This document shows positions 17,812 to 26,493 of a stretch of 64,000 nucleotides of DNA, piece after piece. The DNA is from Rhizobium pisi (GTDB lineage Bacteria > Pseudomonadota > Alphaproteobacteria > Rhizobiales > Rhizobiaceae), in NCBI RefSeq assembly GCF_003938655.1, contig NZ_RJJT01000015.1:1-64000 (forward strand), read 5' to 3'. The notes under the pieces are model-generated. The model saw nothing but the letters and a program-made list of their open reading frames with translations, ran no database searches and had not been told where the DNA came from. Made by a program: the position numbers and the translations under genes. Positions within the stretch are counted from its first letter, which is position 1; each line of letters opens with the position of its first letter.

Positions 17812-19665
17812 TTACGCTCTATCCAAAGCTTCCAGTTCGTCGATCAGCCCTTCGATCATCGACAAGCCCTGGCTCCAGAACGACGGATCGGTGGCGTCGA
17901 GGCCGAAAGGCTTCAAGAGTTCCGAGTGATGCTTGGTGCCACCGGCCTTCAGCAGCTCGAAATACTTTTCCTGAAAGCCCGTCTCGGCCTTCTGGTAGAC
18001 GGCATAGAGCGAATTCACCAGGCAATCGCCGAAGGCATAGGCATAGACATAGAAGGGTGAGTGGATGAAGTGGGGGATATAGGCCCAGTAGGTCTCGTAT
18101 CCTTCCGAAATGTTGATCGCCGGGCCGAGGCTTTCCGACTGGACGGAGAGCCAGAGTTCGCCGATGTCGTCGGCAGTCAGTTCGCCTGCTTTGCGGGCGG
18201 TGTGCAGTTTGCGTTCGAATTCGTAGAAAGCGATCTGGCGCACCACCGTATTGATCATGTCCTCGACCTTCTGGGCGAGCATCGCCTTGCGCTCGCGCTT
18301 GTCGGTGGTCTTTTCCAGAAGCGCGCGGAAGGTCAGCATCTCGCCGAAGACGGAAGCAGTTTCGGCAAGCGTCAGCGGCGTCTGGCACATCAATGCGCCC
18401 TGCGCGCCGGCCAAAACCTGGTGGACGCCGTGGCCGAGTTCATGGGCGAGCGTCATCACGTCGCGCGGCTTGCCCATGTAGTTGACGAGCACATAGGGAT
18501 GGGCCGAGGGAACCGTCGGATGGGCAAAGGCGCCGGGCGCCTTGCCGGGGCGCACCGGCGCATCGATCCACTGCTCGTCGAAGAAACGCCTGGCGATATC
18601 CGCCATTTCGGGGGAGAAATTGCCGTAGGCGGAAAGCACGGTGTCTTTCGCCTCGGGCCAGGAGATGATGGCGGTTGAGGTTTCCGGAAGAGGCGCGTTG
18701 CGGTCCCAGAAATTCATCTGCTCCATGCCGAGCCACTTCGCCTTCATCTTGTAATAGCGGTGCGAAAGGCGGGGATAGGCTTCGCGGACGGCCGCAGCCA
18801 GCGCATCGACGACCTCGCGCTCGACGCGATTTGCGAGATGCCTGGAGTCGGCGATATCCTCGAAGCCGCGCCAGCGGTCGGAAATATCCTTGTCTTTGGC
18901 AAGCGTATTGGTGATCAGCGTGAAGACGCGGATATTGGCCTTGAAGGTTTCGGCAAGCGCCATGGCGGCCTTGTGGCGCACCTCGGGATCCTTCTCCTGC
19001 AGCATGTTCAGCGCTACTTCGAGCGGCACTTTTTCGCCATCGATCTCGTAGCGGAGTTCCGCCATGGTCTCGTCGAAGAGGCGGTTGAAGGCGGCCGCCG
19101 AGGTCATCGATTTCTCGAGGAAGAGCTGTTCCAGCCTGTCGTCGAGCTGGTAGGGCTTGTCTTTCCTGAGGTCGACCAGCCAGGGGCGATAATGGCCGGC
19201 GGCCGGGTCATTGGCCATGCAGGCGTCCATCACGGCGTCGTCGACGCGGTTCAGTTCCAGCGCGAAGAACAGCAGATGGCCGGAATATTCGGTAATCTTG
19301 GTCTGCACGTCGCCGTAGAGCTTGCCGTTTGCCGGGTTGGTGGTGTCGGAGAAATAGGTGAGGCCGGCAAAGGAGCCGAGGCGGCCCATGAGATCATCAA
19401 GCGCCTCATATTCCTTCAGCGCCGCGCCGATGCCGTCGTCGCCGGTTTTCGTCGCGGCGTCGGCGAGTTTGCCCTTCCACTTTTCCTCAAAGGCGGTTGC
19501 CGCCTTGCCGGCTTTTTCCATGTCGGCGACGAAGGCGGTGGAGGTGGCCGAGGGATAGAGATCCTGCAGCTTCCAGACCGGCAGATCGCCGAGCGCGGGA
19601 TCGGCGGCCCCAGCTGGCACTGCTGCCGACAAGAGAAGGCCGGCGTGCGGGAGCTTGATTTTCAT
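17812..19665 (-). CDS. pepF: oligoendopeptidase F (M3 metallopeptidase)
   Basis: The 617-aa protein has the M3 thimet-like fold: an N-terminal helical region (about 25-200), the conserved FNRLFDETMAELRYEI segment, and the zinc site HELGH (408-412) within TLAHELGHGVHQ, with the downstream Glu in LAETASVFGEML. Such enzymes cut short peptides in the cytoplasm. The first 20 residues look a little like a signal peptide (LLLSAAVPAGAADP), but cytoplasmic PepF homologues often start with a similar short lead, so export is not claimed. The gene stands alone. Confidence 0.94.
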   Translation of the reverse strand: MKIKLPHAGLLLSAAVPAGAADPALGDLPVWKLQDLYPSATSTAFVADMEKAGKAATAFEEKWKGKLADAATKTGDDGIGAALKEYEALDDLMGRLGSFAGLTYFSDTTNPANGKLYGDVQTKITEYSGHLLFFALELNRVDDAVMDACMANDPAAGHYRPWLVDLRKDKPYQLDDRLEQLFLEKSMTSAAAFNRLFDETMAELRYEIDGEKVPLEVALNMLQEKDPEVRHKAAMALAETFKANIRVFTLITNTLAKDKDISDRWRGFEDIADSRHLANRVEREVVDALAAAVREAYPRLSHRYYKMKAKWLGMEQMNFWDRNAPLPETSTAIISWPEAKDTVLSAYGNFSPEMADIARRFFDEQWIDAPVRPGKAPGAFAHPTVPSAHPYVLVNYMGKPRDVMTLAHELGHGVHQVLAGAQGALMCQTPLTLAETASVFGEMLTFRALLEKTTDKRERKAMLAQKVEDMINTVVRQIAFYEFERKLHTARKAGELTADDIGELWLSVQSESLGPAINISEGYETYWAYIPHFIHSPFYVYAYAFGDCLVNSLYAVYQKAETGFQEKYFELLKAGGTKHHSELLKPFGLDATDPSFWSQGLSMIEGLIDELEALDRA

Positions 19666-19706
19666 GGGCGCAATTCCTCTCCACTTTTATAACAGGTCTG
19701 ATTGTC

Positions 19707-19813
19707 TAGCGCATCGGCCCGAAAATCGGAATCGATTTTCGGAAAGCACGATGCGTAGGTTCAAAGTGTTACAGCGTCCTTTGCGCGTCTGAAAAGACGC
19801 GCGGCGCTGTAAG
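19707..19813. repeat. RIME1-type palindromic repeat
   Basis: Two palindromes lie side by side. The first (19710-19755) has outer arms CGCATCG/CGATGCG and inner arms CCGAAAATCG/CGATTTTCGG. The second (19771-19810) has outer arms ACAGCG/CGCTGT and inner arms GCGCGTCT/AGACGCGC. The length of about 105 bases and the double-palindrome design match the rhizobial intergenic mosaic element RIME1. The surrounding interval (19666-19976) otherwise holds only the promoter region of the next gene. Confidence 0.8.
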
Positions 19814-19976
19814 CGCGCAAAGGCCCGGCATCAAGGGGCTTTCGAAGCATGAAAGGCCTCGCTTCGGCACGAAAACGACCCGTTATGATCGTTAAAATGC
19901 AATTATTTCTCAAAACTGGATGTTCAAGCCTTCCTGTCAGAGTGCGCTTCATGGTTTCGCATGAAGTGAGGCGACA

Positions 19977-21521
19977 ATGACCGGTTACAATGAGCTCAAG
20001 GGAGCAGGACAAATCCTCGTGGTCGAGGACGACCCCGTGCAGCGCCGCCTGCTCAAGAACGCAATCGAGCGTCACGGCCATGTCGTGCACCAGGCGGAAA
20101 ACGGCCGTATCGGCCTTGAAATGGTCAAACGAGACAGCGGCCTGTTCAACGTCATCGTGCTCGACCTGATGATGCCTGAAATGACGGGCCTCGAATTCCT
20201 CGACGCGCTCCATGAATTCGGCACGCAGATTCCCGTCATCGTGCAGACCGGGCAGGGCGGCATTGAGACCGTGGTGCAGGCGATGCGCGCCGGCGCCTTC
20301 GATTTCGTCGTCAAGCCGGTCTCGCCCGAACGCATCGCCACCTCGATCTCGAACGCGATGAAGCTCGACCAGCGCGAAGTGAAGGCGCGGGCCGGACGCC
20401 GGTCGCGATCAGGTTCCGTCGGTTTCGACGATATCGTTTCGGCAAGCCCGGCGATGCTCCGGGTCATCGATCTCGCCCAGCGGGCGGCGCAATCCAACAT
20501 TCCGGTCGTGCTCGAAGGCGAATCCGGCGTCGGCAAGGAGCTGGTAGCGCGGGCCATCCAGTCCGGCGGCGATCGTTCGAACAAGCCGTTCGTCACCGTC
20601 AATTGCGGCGCCATCCCGCATAATCTCGTCGAGAGCATTCTCTTCGGCCATGAGAAGGGGGCGTTTACCGGCGCAACCGAACGTCACATCGGCAAATTCA
20701 TGGAAGCCGACGGTGGCACCATCTTCCTCGACGAAATCGGCGACCTGCCGCTCGAGGTTCAGGTGAAGCTTCTGCGCGCCGTGCAGCAGGGCGAGATCGA
20801 GACTGTCGGCGCTCGCACCGCGCACAAGGTTAACGTCCGGTTGATTTCGGCGACCAACAAGGACCTGATCGAGGAAGTCAAGAACGGCCATTTCCGCGAG
20901 GATCTCTATTATCGCCTCAACGTCTTCCCGATCACCATTCCGGCGCTGCGCAAGCGCAAGGAAGACATTCCGCATCTGGTGCGCGTCTTTGCCGATCGCT
21001 TCTCCAGCGAGCAGAAGAACGGCCGCCGCATGACGGTCAACGCCGGCGCGCTGGCGCTGCTGACTGCCTATGACTGGCCCGGCAATATCCGCCAGCTCGA
21101 AAACGCAATCTTCCGCGCGGTCGTTCTGGCCGAGGGGCCGGAGCTGACGGAGCAAGACTTCCCGCAGATCGCCGCCCAGCTTCCGGAATATGACGTGGTG
21201 GATCATCTAGCGCTGGTTGCCGACAATACCGGCCTCGATCCAGAGGAGGCCTATGGCGACGACTTCAGGGCGTCGATGCACGGGGAGGTGCACCACCGCC
21301 TGCCCGAGCCCTCCGGAAATGCGATTGCCAGCGTCAATCCCGCAGGCGACGTGCGCAAGCTTGCCGATGTCGAGGAGGAGCTCATCCGATTCGCACTCAA
21401 ATTCTATCGCGGCCAAATGAGTCAAGTGGCGCGCAAACTTGGAATCGGTCGGTCCACACTTTATCGCAAGCTCAAGGATTACGGTATAGACCCCGATAAT
21501 CCCCAGAAAGATGCGGCTTAA
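19977..21521 (+). CDS. sigma-54-dependent response regulator (NtrC family)
   Basis: The 514-aa protein has a receiver domain (about 10-125; Asp18/Asp19 acidic pair, phospho-acceptor Asp63 in VLDLMMPEM, Lys in VVKPVSPER). A sigma-54-interacting AAA+ domain (about 150-385) carries Walker A GESGVGKE, the GAFTGA loop that contacts sigma-54, and Walker B TIFLDEIGDL. A C-terminal Fis-type helix-turn-helix (about 465-505, VARKLGIGRSTLYRKLKDYG) follows. It should activate sigma-54 promoters after phosphorylation. No histidine kinase gene is adjacent, so it is an orphan regulator in this window; its targets are not visible. Confidence 0.95.
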   Translation: MTGYNELKGAGQILVVEDDPVQRRLLKNAIERHGHVVHQAENGRIGLEMVKRDSGLFNVIVLDLMMPEMTGLEFLDALHEFGTQIPVIVQTGQGGIETVVQAMRAGAFDFVVKPVSPERIATSISNAMKLDQREVKARAGRRSRSGSVGFDDIVSASPAMLRVIDLAQRAAQSNIPVVLEGESGVGKELVARAIQSGGDRSNKPFVTVNCGAIPHNLVESILFGHEKGAFTGATERHIGKFMEADGGTIFLDEIGDLPLEVQVKLLRAVQQGEIETVGARTAHKVNVRLISATNKDLIEEVKNGHFREDLYYRLNVFPITIPALRKRKEDIPHLVRVFADRFSSEQKNGRRMTVNAGALALLTAYDWPGNIRQLENAIFRAVVLAEGPELTEQDFPQIAAQLPEYDVVDHLALVADNTGLDPEEAYGDDFRASMHGEVHHRLPEPSGNAIASVNPAGDVRKLADVEEELIRFALKFYRGQMSQVARKLGIGRSTLYRKLKDYGIDPDNPQKDAA

Positions 21522-21777
21522 GCGCTTTTTATTAAGACTAAGGCAACCACGATTTGTTACTGATCATAAACCACTTGTTAGTGGCTCGTTCACTATGTAA
21601 AGAAAAGGTTGATCATGTGTGGCATTTTTGCCATCGTGTGACCGCATTTGACAGTCATCTGGGACAGTACGGGACATTGTCTGTCTGACGGGGATCGAGT
21701 TGCCGAATCTGAATGGGAATTCCAAGCCTTCGCGCTTGAGCTGGCGTTCTTTGTGCGCCGACATCTGCGGAAAGGCA

Positions 21778-23547
21778 ATGAGGACGGCAGCGGCCGCCCT
21801 TCTTGCGCTTGCAGTTTCCTCACCAGTATTCGTTGGTACGCCTTCGCAGGCAGCAGGTGAAACCCGCAGCCTCAAGCTCTACTTCATCCATACCGGCGAA
21901 AAGGCCGTCATCACCTACAAGCGCAACGGCAAGTTCGACCCCAAGGGTCTGGAGCAGCTGAACCGATTCCTGCGTGACTGGCGAAAGAACCAGCCGACGA
22001 AGATGGATCCGCGCCTGTTCGACCTGATCTGGGAAGTCTATCGCCAGAGCGGTTCGAGGGACTACATCAACGTCGTCTGCGGCTTCCGCTCGCCGGCGAC
22101 CAACGAGATGCTGCGCGGCCGCTCGCGCAACTCGGGCGTCGCCGAAAAGAGCCAGCACATGCTCGGCAAGGCGATGGACTTCTTCATTCCCGACGTCAAG
22201 CTCGCGACGCTGCGCGGCATCGGCATGAAGATGCAGGTCGGTGGCGTCGGCTTCTATCCGAAATCGGGCTCTCCTTTCGTGCACATGGATGTAGGCGGCG
22301 TTCGCGCCTGGCCGCGCATGAGCCGCGACGAGCTCGTCCAGCTTTTCCCGAACGGCAACACGATTCATATTCCGGCCGACGGCAAGCCGCTGCCGGGCTA
22401 CCAGCAGGCGATGGCCGACTATAAGCGCCGCGTCAGCGGTACGCAGATCGAGATCGCCAGCGCTTCCGAGTCGGCGCCGAAGCACAAGACGCTGTTTGAA
22501 GCGCTCTTTGGCGGCGGGGCGGACGAACAGGAAGACGATTCGGATGATTCCGCTCCCGTGGCCGTCGCCAAGGCGACGCCGCCGAAGGCCGAACCCGCTC
22601 CCGCCCCTGCGGAACCGCAGCAGACCGAGGTCGCCGATCTGAACGCACCGGTGCCGCAGGTTCGCCCGGCATTCAGCAACCAGCCGGCCGGCAGCGAAGT
22701 GGCGAGCGCGCTCGTAGCGCCGTCGTCGGGTAATGCCGCCCAGCAGGCCCTTGCCGCAGCGCTGCCCACCGATCAGGCCCAGCCGCAGCAGTTTGCCGAT
22801 CTCAGCGCTTATAGCATTCCGGTTCCTTCGCTGCTCGGTCAGCGCCGCGCGCCTGGCGACGCCGAGGTCGCGTCGATCGATCCGAACATGCAGAACGGAC
22901 TGCCCGTTCCGACGCCGGTCGAACGCCCCGCCGTTGCCGAGAACCTGCTTGCCGCCGCCAATGCGGACCCGGAAGCAGAGGCCGACGAGGCCGATCAGGG
23001 TGAGCTCTCTCCTGCCGTTGCCGATGCTCTCGCGCAGCAGAATGACAAGGCTCAGGAAAGCGAAGTTGCCTCGCATCAGCCGCAGATGAGCGTGGAGCAG
23101 GCCATCGCCGCCGCGATGCCGCAAAAGGCGCCCGCCGCAAAGCCGACGCTGCAGGTCGCTGCGTTGGCGCCAGTGACGAAATCGGCAAGTTTCGGCGACG
23201 GCTTTGACGCGCCGGCCACAGAGGCCGCGACAGCGCAAGGCCTTCCGACCAAGGGTGGTCGCCCGACGCAGAAGGAAGCCGCCGCAGCGGATGCCAGCCG
23301 CGCGACTGTTCGCACCGAGCCGAAACTGACGCAGAAGATGATTTCGCAGTGGGCGCTGACCAATGCCCGCCTCGAAATGGCTTCCAAGCAGGTCAAGGCG
23401 CCGCGCTTCGTCAGCCAGACGATGCGTGCCCAGCCGACCGCTGTTTACGCCGAGGGCTTCAACGTCAAGACCGCCTCGGTCGATCCGGCCCGCTTCAGCG
23501 GCACGGCCGTCAACTTCATGGAAGTGCGCAAGTTCAACACCAATTGA
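21778..23547 (+). CDS. DUF882/YcbK-type exported protein with long low-complexity C-terminus
   Basis: The 589-aa product begins with a signal peptide (about 1-26, MRTAAAALLALAVSS...SQA). The DUF882 domain (about 28-200), related to M15 D-Ala-D-Ala peptidases, has the metal-site pattern SQHMLGKAMDFFIPD and FVHMDVGGVRAWPR. The remaining ~390 residues are rich in Ala, Pro, Gln and Glu and look disordered, with short recurring pieces (for example EVAS). The family is linked to peptidoglycan editing in the periplasm. The start was placed at the ATG before the hydrophobic core with GGAAAGG close by; an in-frame TTG at 21700 would add 26 residues. It follows the NtrC-type regulator gene, so may be functionally linked. 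Confidence 0.85.
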   Translation: MRTAAAALLALAVSSPVFVGTPSQAAGETRSLKLYFIHTGEKAVITYKRNGKFDPKGLEQLNRFLRDWRKNQPTKMDPRLFDLIWEVYRQSGSRDYINVVCGFRSPATNEMLRGRSRNSGVAEKSQHMLGKAMDFFIPDVKLATLRGIGMKMQVGGVGFYPKSGSPFVHMDVGGVRAWPRMSRDELVQLFPNGNTIHIPADGKPLPGYQQAMADYKRRVSGTQIEIASASESAPKHKTLFEALFGGGADEQEDDSDDSAPVAVAKATPPKAEPAPAPAEPQQTEVADLNAPVPQVRPAFSNQPAGSEVASALVAPSSGNAAQQALAAALPTDQAQPQQFADLSAYSIPVPSLLGQRRAPGDAEVASIDPNMQNGLPVPTPVERPAVAENLLAAANADPEAEADEADQGELSPAVADALAQQNDKAQESEVASHQPQMSVEQAIAAAMPQKAPAAKPTLQVAALAPVTKSASFGDGFDAPATEAATAQGLPTKGGRPTQKEAAAADASRATVRTEPKLTQKMISQWALTNARLEMASKQVKAPRFVSQTMRAQPTAVYAEGFNVKTASVDPARFSGTAVNFMEVRKFNTN

Positions 23548-23735
23548 GCTTGCCGATCATCGAGTATCGAAAGTTGCCGAGGCGATCGGCAGCCGATAGT
23601 TCATTGCCGGTTCCATGGACGCAATGGTGCATGGCCGTTCGAGCGGGCACGCCGCAGCCATTATCCTTGCCGAAAATACCTTCCTGAAGCATTCTGCGCG
23701 CTCAAGCCTCTTGGGGATCAAAAGGAGAGAACGTC

Positions 23736-24284
23736 GTGACAGAGCGTGCCCTGCCAGCCGCATCGATGATCAGACGCGCGCGCCGATCCGACGCTAGAGC
23801 CTTGTCCAGCTTCGCAGCGCGACTATTCCGAGACACCTACGACAGCAGCACGGAAGCGTCCGATCTCGAATCCTATATCGGCAAGAATTTCAGCGCGGAA
23901 CGCCAGGAGGACGAGATCGCCGACCCCTCAGCCGCCGTTTTTGTCGCGATGGCCGATGATCTGATCATTGGATATGCGCATGTCGTCGCGCGCTCGGGCG
24001 ATGGACGCTCTGCTCGTCTCAATCGAATTTACGTCGACACCGAGTGGAGGGGGAGCGGATTGGCCAGCGGTCTTCTCGACGCCGTTGTCGGCGAGGCCGG
24101 GCAGCGTGGCGCAACGCATTTGGAACTGACGGTATTCGAACGGAACAGCCGAGCCTTGGCGTTCTACAAGCGGGCCGGATTTGCTGCGATAGGCAGCACC
24201 ACATTCATGGTTGGCGAGGACCCGCAGACTGACGTGGTGATGCAATTGGACTTGAGCAAGCAGCTTAACGGTGGATCAGCCTGA
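23736..24284 (+). CDS. GNAT-family N-acetyltransferase
   Basis: The 182-aa protein has a GNAT fold with the acetyl-CoA motif A in LNRIYVDTEWRGSGLASGLLDAVV (about residues 88-111) and the motif B region NSRALAFYKRAGFAAIG. It transfers an acetyl group from acetyl-CoA to an unknown amine. The GTG start has a very good RBS (AAAGGAGAG). It is transcribed alone, convergent with gapR; a shared hairpin separates the two genes. Confidence 0.9.
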   Translation: MTERALPAASMIRRARRSDARALSSFAARLFRDTYDSSTEASDLESYIGKNFSAERQEDEIADPSAAVFVAMADDLIIGYAHVVARSGDGRSARLNRIYVDTEWRGSGLASGLLDAVVGEAGQRGATHLELTVFERNSRALAFYKRAGFAAIGSTTFMVGEDPQTDVVMQLDLSKQLNGGSA

Positions 24285-24285
24285 G

Positions 24286-24317
24286 AAAGAAAAGCCGCTG
24301 GATCGCTCCAGCGGCTT
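24286..24317 (-). terminator. terminator of gapR (convergent with the GNAT gene)
   Basis: A perfect 10-bp stem AAGCCGCTGG/CCAGCGGCTT (24292-24317) is followed on the minus strand by TTTTCTTTCTC. Confidence 0.8.
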
Positions 24318-24341
24318 GTCGACATCTGCAGTGTCGGCGGA

Positions 24342-24605
24342 TCAGCCTTCCGGCGGCGCCTCGATCATGCCGAGCGCGTGCAGGTAGGTGTCGAGGATCG
24401 CCTCCTCTTCCATACGCTCCTGCTGGTCCTTCTTGCGCAGTGCCACGACCTTCTTCAGGATCTTGGTATCGAAGCCCATTCCCTTGGCTTCGCCGTAGAC
24501 GTCCTTGATGTCGTCGGCGATGGTCTTCTTTTCTTCTTCCAGGCGTTCAATGCGCTCGATGAAAGCGCGAAGCTGATCGCGGGCGACGCCATGAGCATCA
24601 GACAT
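24342..24605 (-). CDS. gapR: GapR/DUF2312 nucleoid-associated protein
   Basis: The 87-aa protein is almost wholly helical, with a long charged coiled coil (about 10-50: FIERIERLEEEKKTIADDIKDVYGEAKG split over two heptad runs), then TKILKKVVALRKKDQQERMEEEAILDTYLHALG. This matches the DUF2312 family, whose Caulobacter member GapR forms a tetrameric clamp around overtwisted, A/T-rich DNA ahead of replication and transcription. Conserved Lys residues (KKVVALRKKD) are the DNA-contact region. Single gene with an RBS (AGGAG) and its own terminator. Confidence 0.93.
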   Translation of the reverse strand: MSDAHGVARDQLRAFIERIERLEEEKKTIADDIKDVYGEAKGMGFDTKILKKVVALRKKDQQERMEEEAILDTYLHALGMIEAPPEG

Positions 24606-24695
24606 CGTGTTCTCCTGATTGGATGATCAATTTTTGGATGCCAGTGACTGCCGCGAAAGCGGCGTCCCGGTCAAGCCTGTTCGCGGCCGCCTGAG

Positions 24696-25001
24696 CTATT
24701 TGTGTGGGTTGTTCAGTTCAAAAGCAGCCTTTTGCACAGGCGAGGCCTCGTTCTGGTGGAGTTTTTTCCAGTCCTCGTAAGGCATGCCGTAGACCATCTC
24801 GCGTGATTCGTCCCTGCTGATCGCGACGCCTTCGGCCTCGGCGGCTTCGCGGTACCAGTTCGACAGGCAGTTGCGGCAGAAGCCGGCCAGATTCATCAGA
24901 TCGATGTTCTGGACGTCGCTGCGTTCACGAAGATGTGCGACGAGACGGCGAAAGGCGGCGGCCTCGAATTCGGTCTGCTGTTCCTTGCTGAGCGCTGTCA
25001 T
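24696..25001 (-). CDS. DUF1244-family protein
   Basis: The 101-aa product matches the DUF1244 family over its whole length. It is helical, with the conserved block NLAGFCRNCLSNWY, whose CxxC pair may bind metal or react, and a second conserved block YGMPYEDWKKLHQ. The family is common in proteobacteria and has no firm function. It ends just before an N-formylglutamate amidohydrolase gene on the same strand (15 bases apart) and was probably cotranscribed. Confidence 0.9.
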   Translation of the reverse strand: MTALSKEQQTEFEAAAFRRLVAHLRERSDVQNIDLMNLAGFCRNCLSNWYREAAEAEGVAISRDESREMVYGMPYEDWKKLHQNEASPVQKAAFELNNPHK

Positions 25002-25016
25002 CTCGCTTCCTTTCGA

Positions 25017-25826
25017 TCAATAGGGGCCGGTGCGCGACAGGTGCACGTCATATAAGTGCAAGGCGGGATCGGCATTCATCGCCGCAAAGATCGGCGCCAG
25101 GCGCTCAGCCCATGCCGATATGCCGGCCTCGTCCGAGATCAGGTCCTGGCGCACCTCGAGCAGTGCGTGCGGAATGCCTGTGATCATGCAGTGACGGTAC
25201 ATGGTATCGCCCTTCAGCGCGCCGTCATAGGGTTCATTGTCGCCGACGACGAGATCAGGATCGGCGCGCAACATGTCGAGCAAAGGGCCGACGGCGCGCC
25301 GGTCGCTATCCCAGAGGACCGCAGCGTGCCAGGGGCGGGGGACGCTCTTCCAGGCCGGCGTGAAGGAATGCAGCGACAACACCAGCGGCGCCCGGCCGGT
25401 GGCGTTCGCCACCTTGTCGATCGTTTCGGCCACGGCGCCGTGATAGGGGCGATGGAAGGTTTCGATGCGGTAATCCCATTCCTGCGGGGTGATCGGATGG
25501 TTGCCTGATATGACGGCGCCGTCTGATATTTTCATGATCAGCGTCGGATCGTCCTCGCCGCGGTTCGGGTCGATCAGCAGCCGCGAGAAGCCGCCGAGCA
25601 CGGCGGGCACGCCGAGCCTTTCCGAAAGCTGTCGCGTCAGCCCCTCGATGCCGATGTCATAGGCGATGTGGCGGGTGAAGGCCTGTTCCGGCAGGCCGAG
25701 CCTTTCATATCGGGCGGGGAGACGGTTCATCGCGTGATCGGCGAGGATCACCATGCCTTTGTCATGTTTTCCGGATAGGATTTCGAAGGATTGGAAGTCG
25801 TCCATGAAGGAATTGCCGTTCGTCAT
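25017..25826 (-). CDS. N-formylglutamate amidohydrolase family protein
   Basis: The 269-aa protein belongs to the FGase family, zinc enzymes that release formate from N-formylglutamate or related N-acyl compounds. Visible motifs are ADHAMNRLP (metal-binding His/Asp), SRLLIDPNRGEDDPTLI and LSLHSFTPAW. There are no hut (histidine degradation) genes beside it, so the substrate may differ from N-formylglutamate. The start was chosen at an ATG with GAGG upstream; ATG codons at 25871 and 25805 are alternatives. It precedes the DUF1244 gene in the same transcription unit. Confidence 0.85.
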   Translation of the reverse strand: MTNGNSFMDDFQSFEILSGKHDKGMVILADHAMNRLPARYERLGLPEQAFTRHIAYDIGIEGLTRQLSERLGVPAVLGGFSRLLIDPNRGEDDPTLIMKISDGAVISGNHPITPQEWDYRIETFHRPYHGAVAETIDKVANATGRAPLVLSLHSFTPAWKSVPRPWHAAVLWDSDRRAVGPLLDMLRADPDLVVGDNEPYDGALKGDTMYRHCMITGIPHALLEVRQDLISDEAGISAWAERLAPIFAAMNADPALHLYDVHLSRTGPY

Positions 25827-26007
25827 TGCGCAGTCGGCCTCAGTGATCGCATGTGCCTGCGGCAGGTTCAAGCGCGGCGGCGGCGTGAGGCGGATATGAA
25901 CCGTCAGCGAACAGTGTTATGAAAGGAAATATAATCGATTAGCATTGCGTTGACTTTCGCCTGATGGCGGCGCAAGAAGACACGGATACGAATAACCGTG
26001 GAGCTAT

Positions 26008-26493
26008 TTGGGAGCCGTGTTGATCCAAGCCGCGCCAAGTTTCCTCACGCGGTCCGGGCCGCTGGTCCGTCTCGCTTTGTTCGCTCTTGCAGCCGCCATG
26101 CCGTTCTTCATCGCAGATGCTGCGCGCGCGGATTTCCGCGTCTGCAACGGAACGCAGAATCTCGTCGGCGTCGCGATCGGATACCGGGCCAAGGACGGCT
26201 GGATAACGGAAGGCTGGTGGCAGGTGCCGGCCACCACCTGCGCCACGCTGATCGAGGGAGAGTTGCAGTCGCGCTATTATTACCTCTACGCAGAGGACGC
26301 CGCCCGGGGAGGACGATGGACGGGTGACGTGCAGATGTGCGTGGCGGAAAACGAATTCAAGATCACGGGCGTGCAGGATTGTTATGCCCGGGGTTACCAG
26401 AAGATGGGATTCAAGGAATACGATACGGGCCGCCAGGGTAGCTGGATGGTTCAACTCTCCGACACCCCAGGGACGCAAGAAAGCCAGAATTGA
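26008..26493 (+). CDS. DUF1036-family exported protein
   Basis: The 161-aa protein has a signal peptide (about 15-42, ending ARA) and a DUF1036 domain (about 43-145) starting DFRVCNGTQNLVGVAIGYR, with four cysteines that probably form two disulfides. The family is found in alphaproteobacteria, is predicted periplasmic and has no known function. The start is a TTG with GGAG just upstream; GTG at 26017 is an alternative. Its stop codon overlaps the pykA start, so the two genes are translationally coupled. Confidence 0.85.
   Translation: MGAVLIQAAPSFLTRSGPLVRLALFALAAAMPFFIADAARADFRVCNGTQNLVGVAIGYRAKDGWITEGWWQVPATTCATLIEGELQSRYYYLYAEDAARGGRWTGDVQMCVAENEFKITGVQDCYARGYQKMGFKEYDTGRQGSWMVQLSDTPGTQESQN

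Noticed and set aside
17812..19665. signal peptide on oligoendopeptidase F
   Set aside because: The first residues look weakly hydrophobic, but there is no clear charge and length pattern, and the family is cytoplasmic.
21619..21634. possible sigma-54 promoter before the DUF882 gene
   Set aside because: TGGCATTTTTGCC looks similar, but the GG to GC distance is 7 bases, not the required 10.
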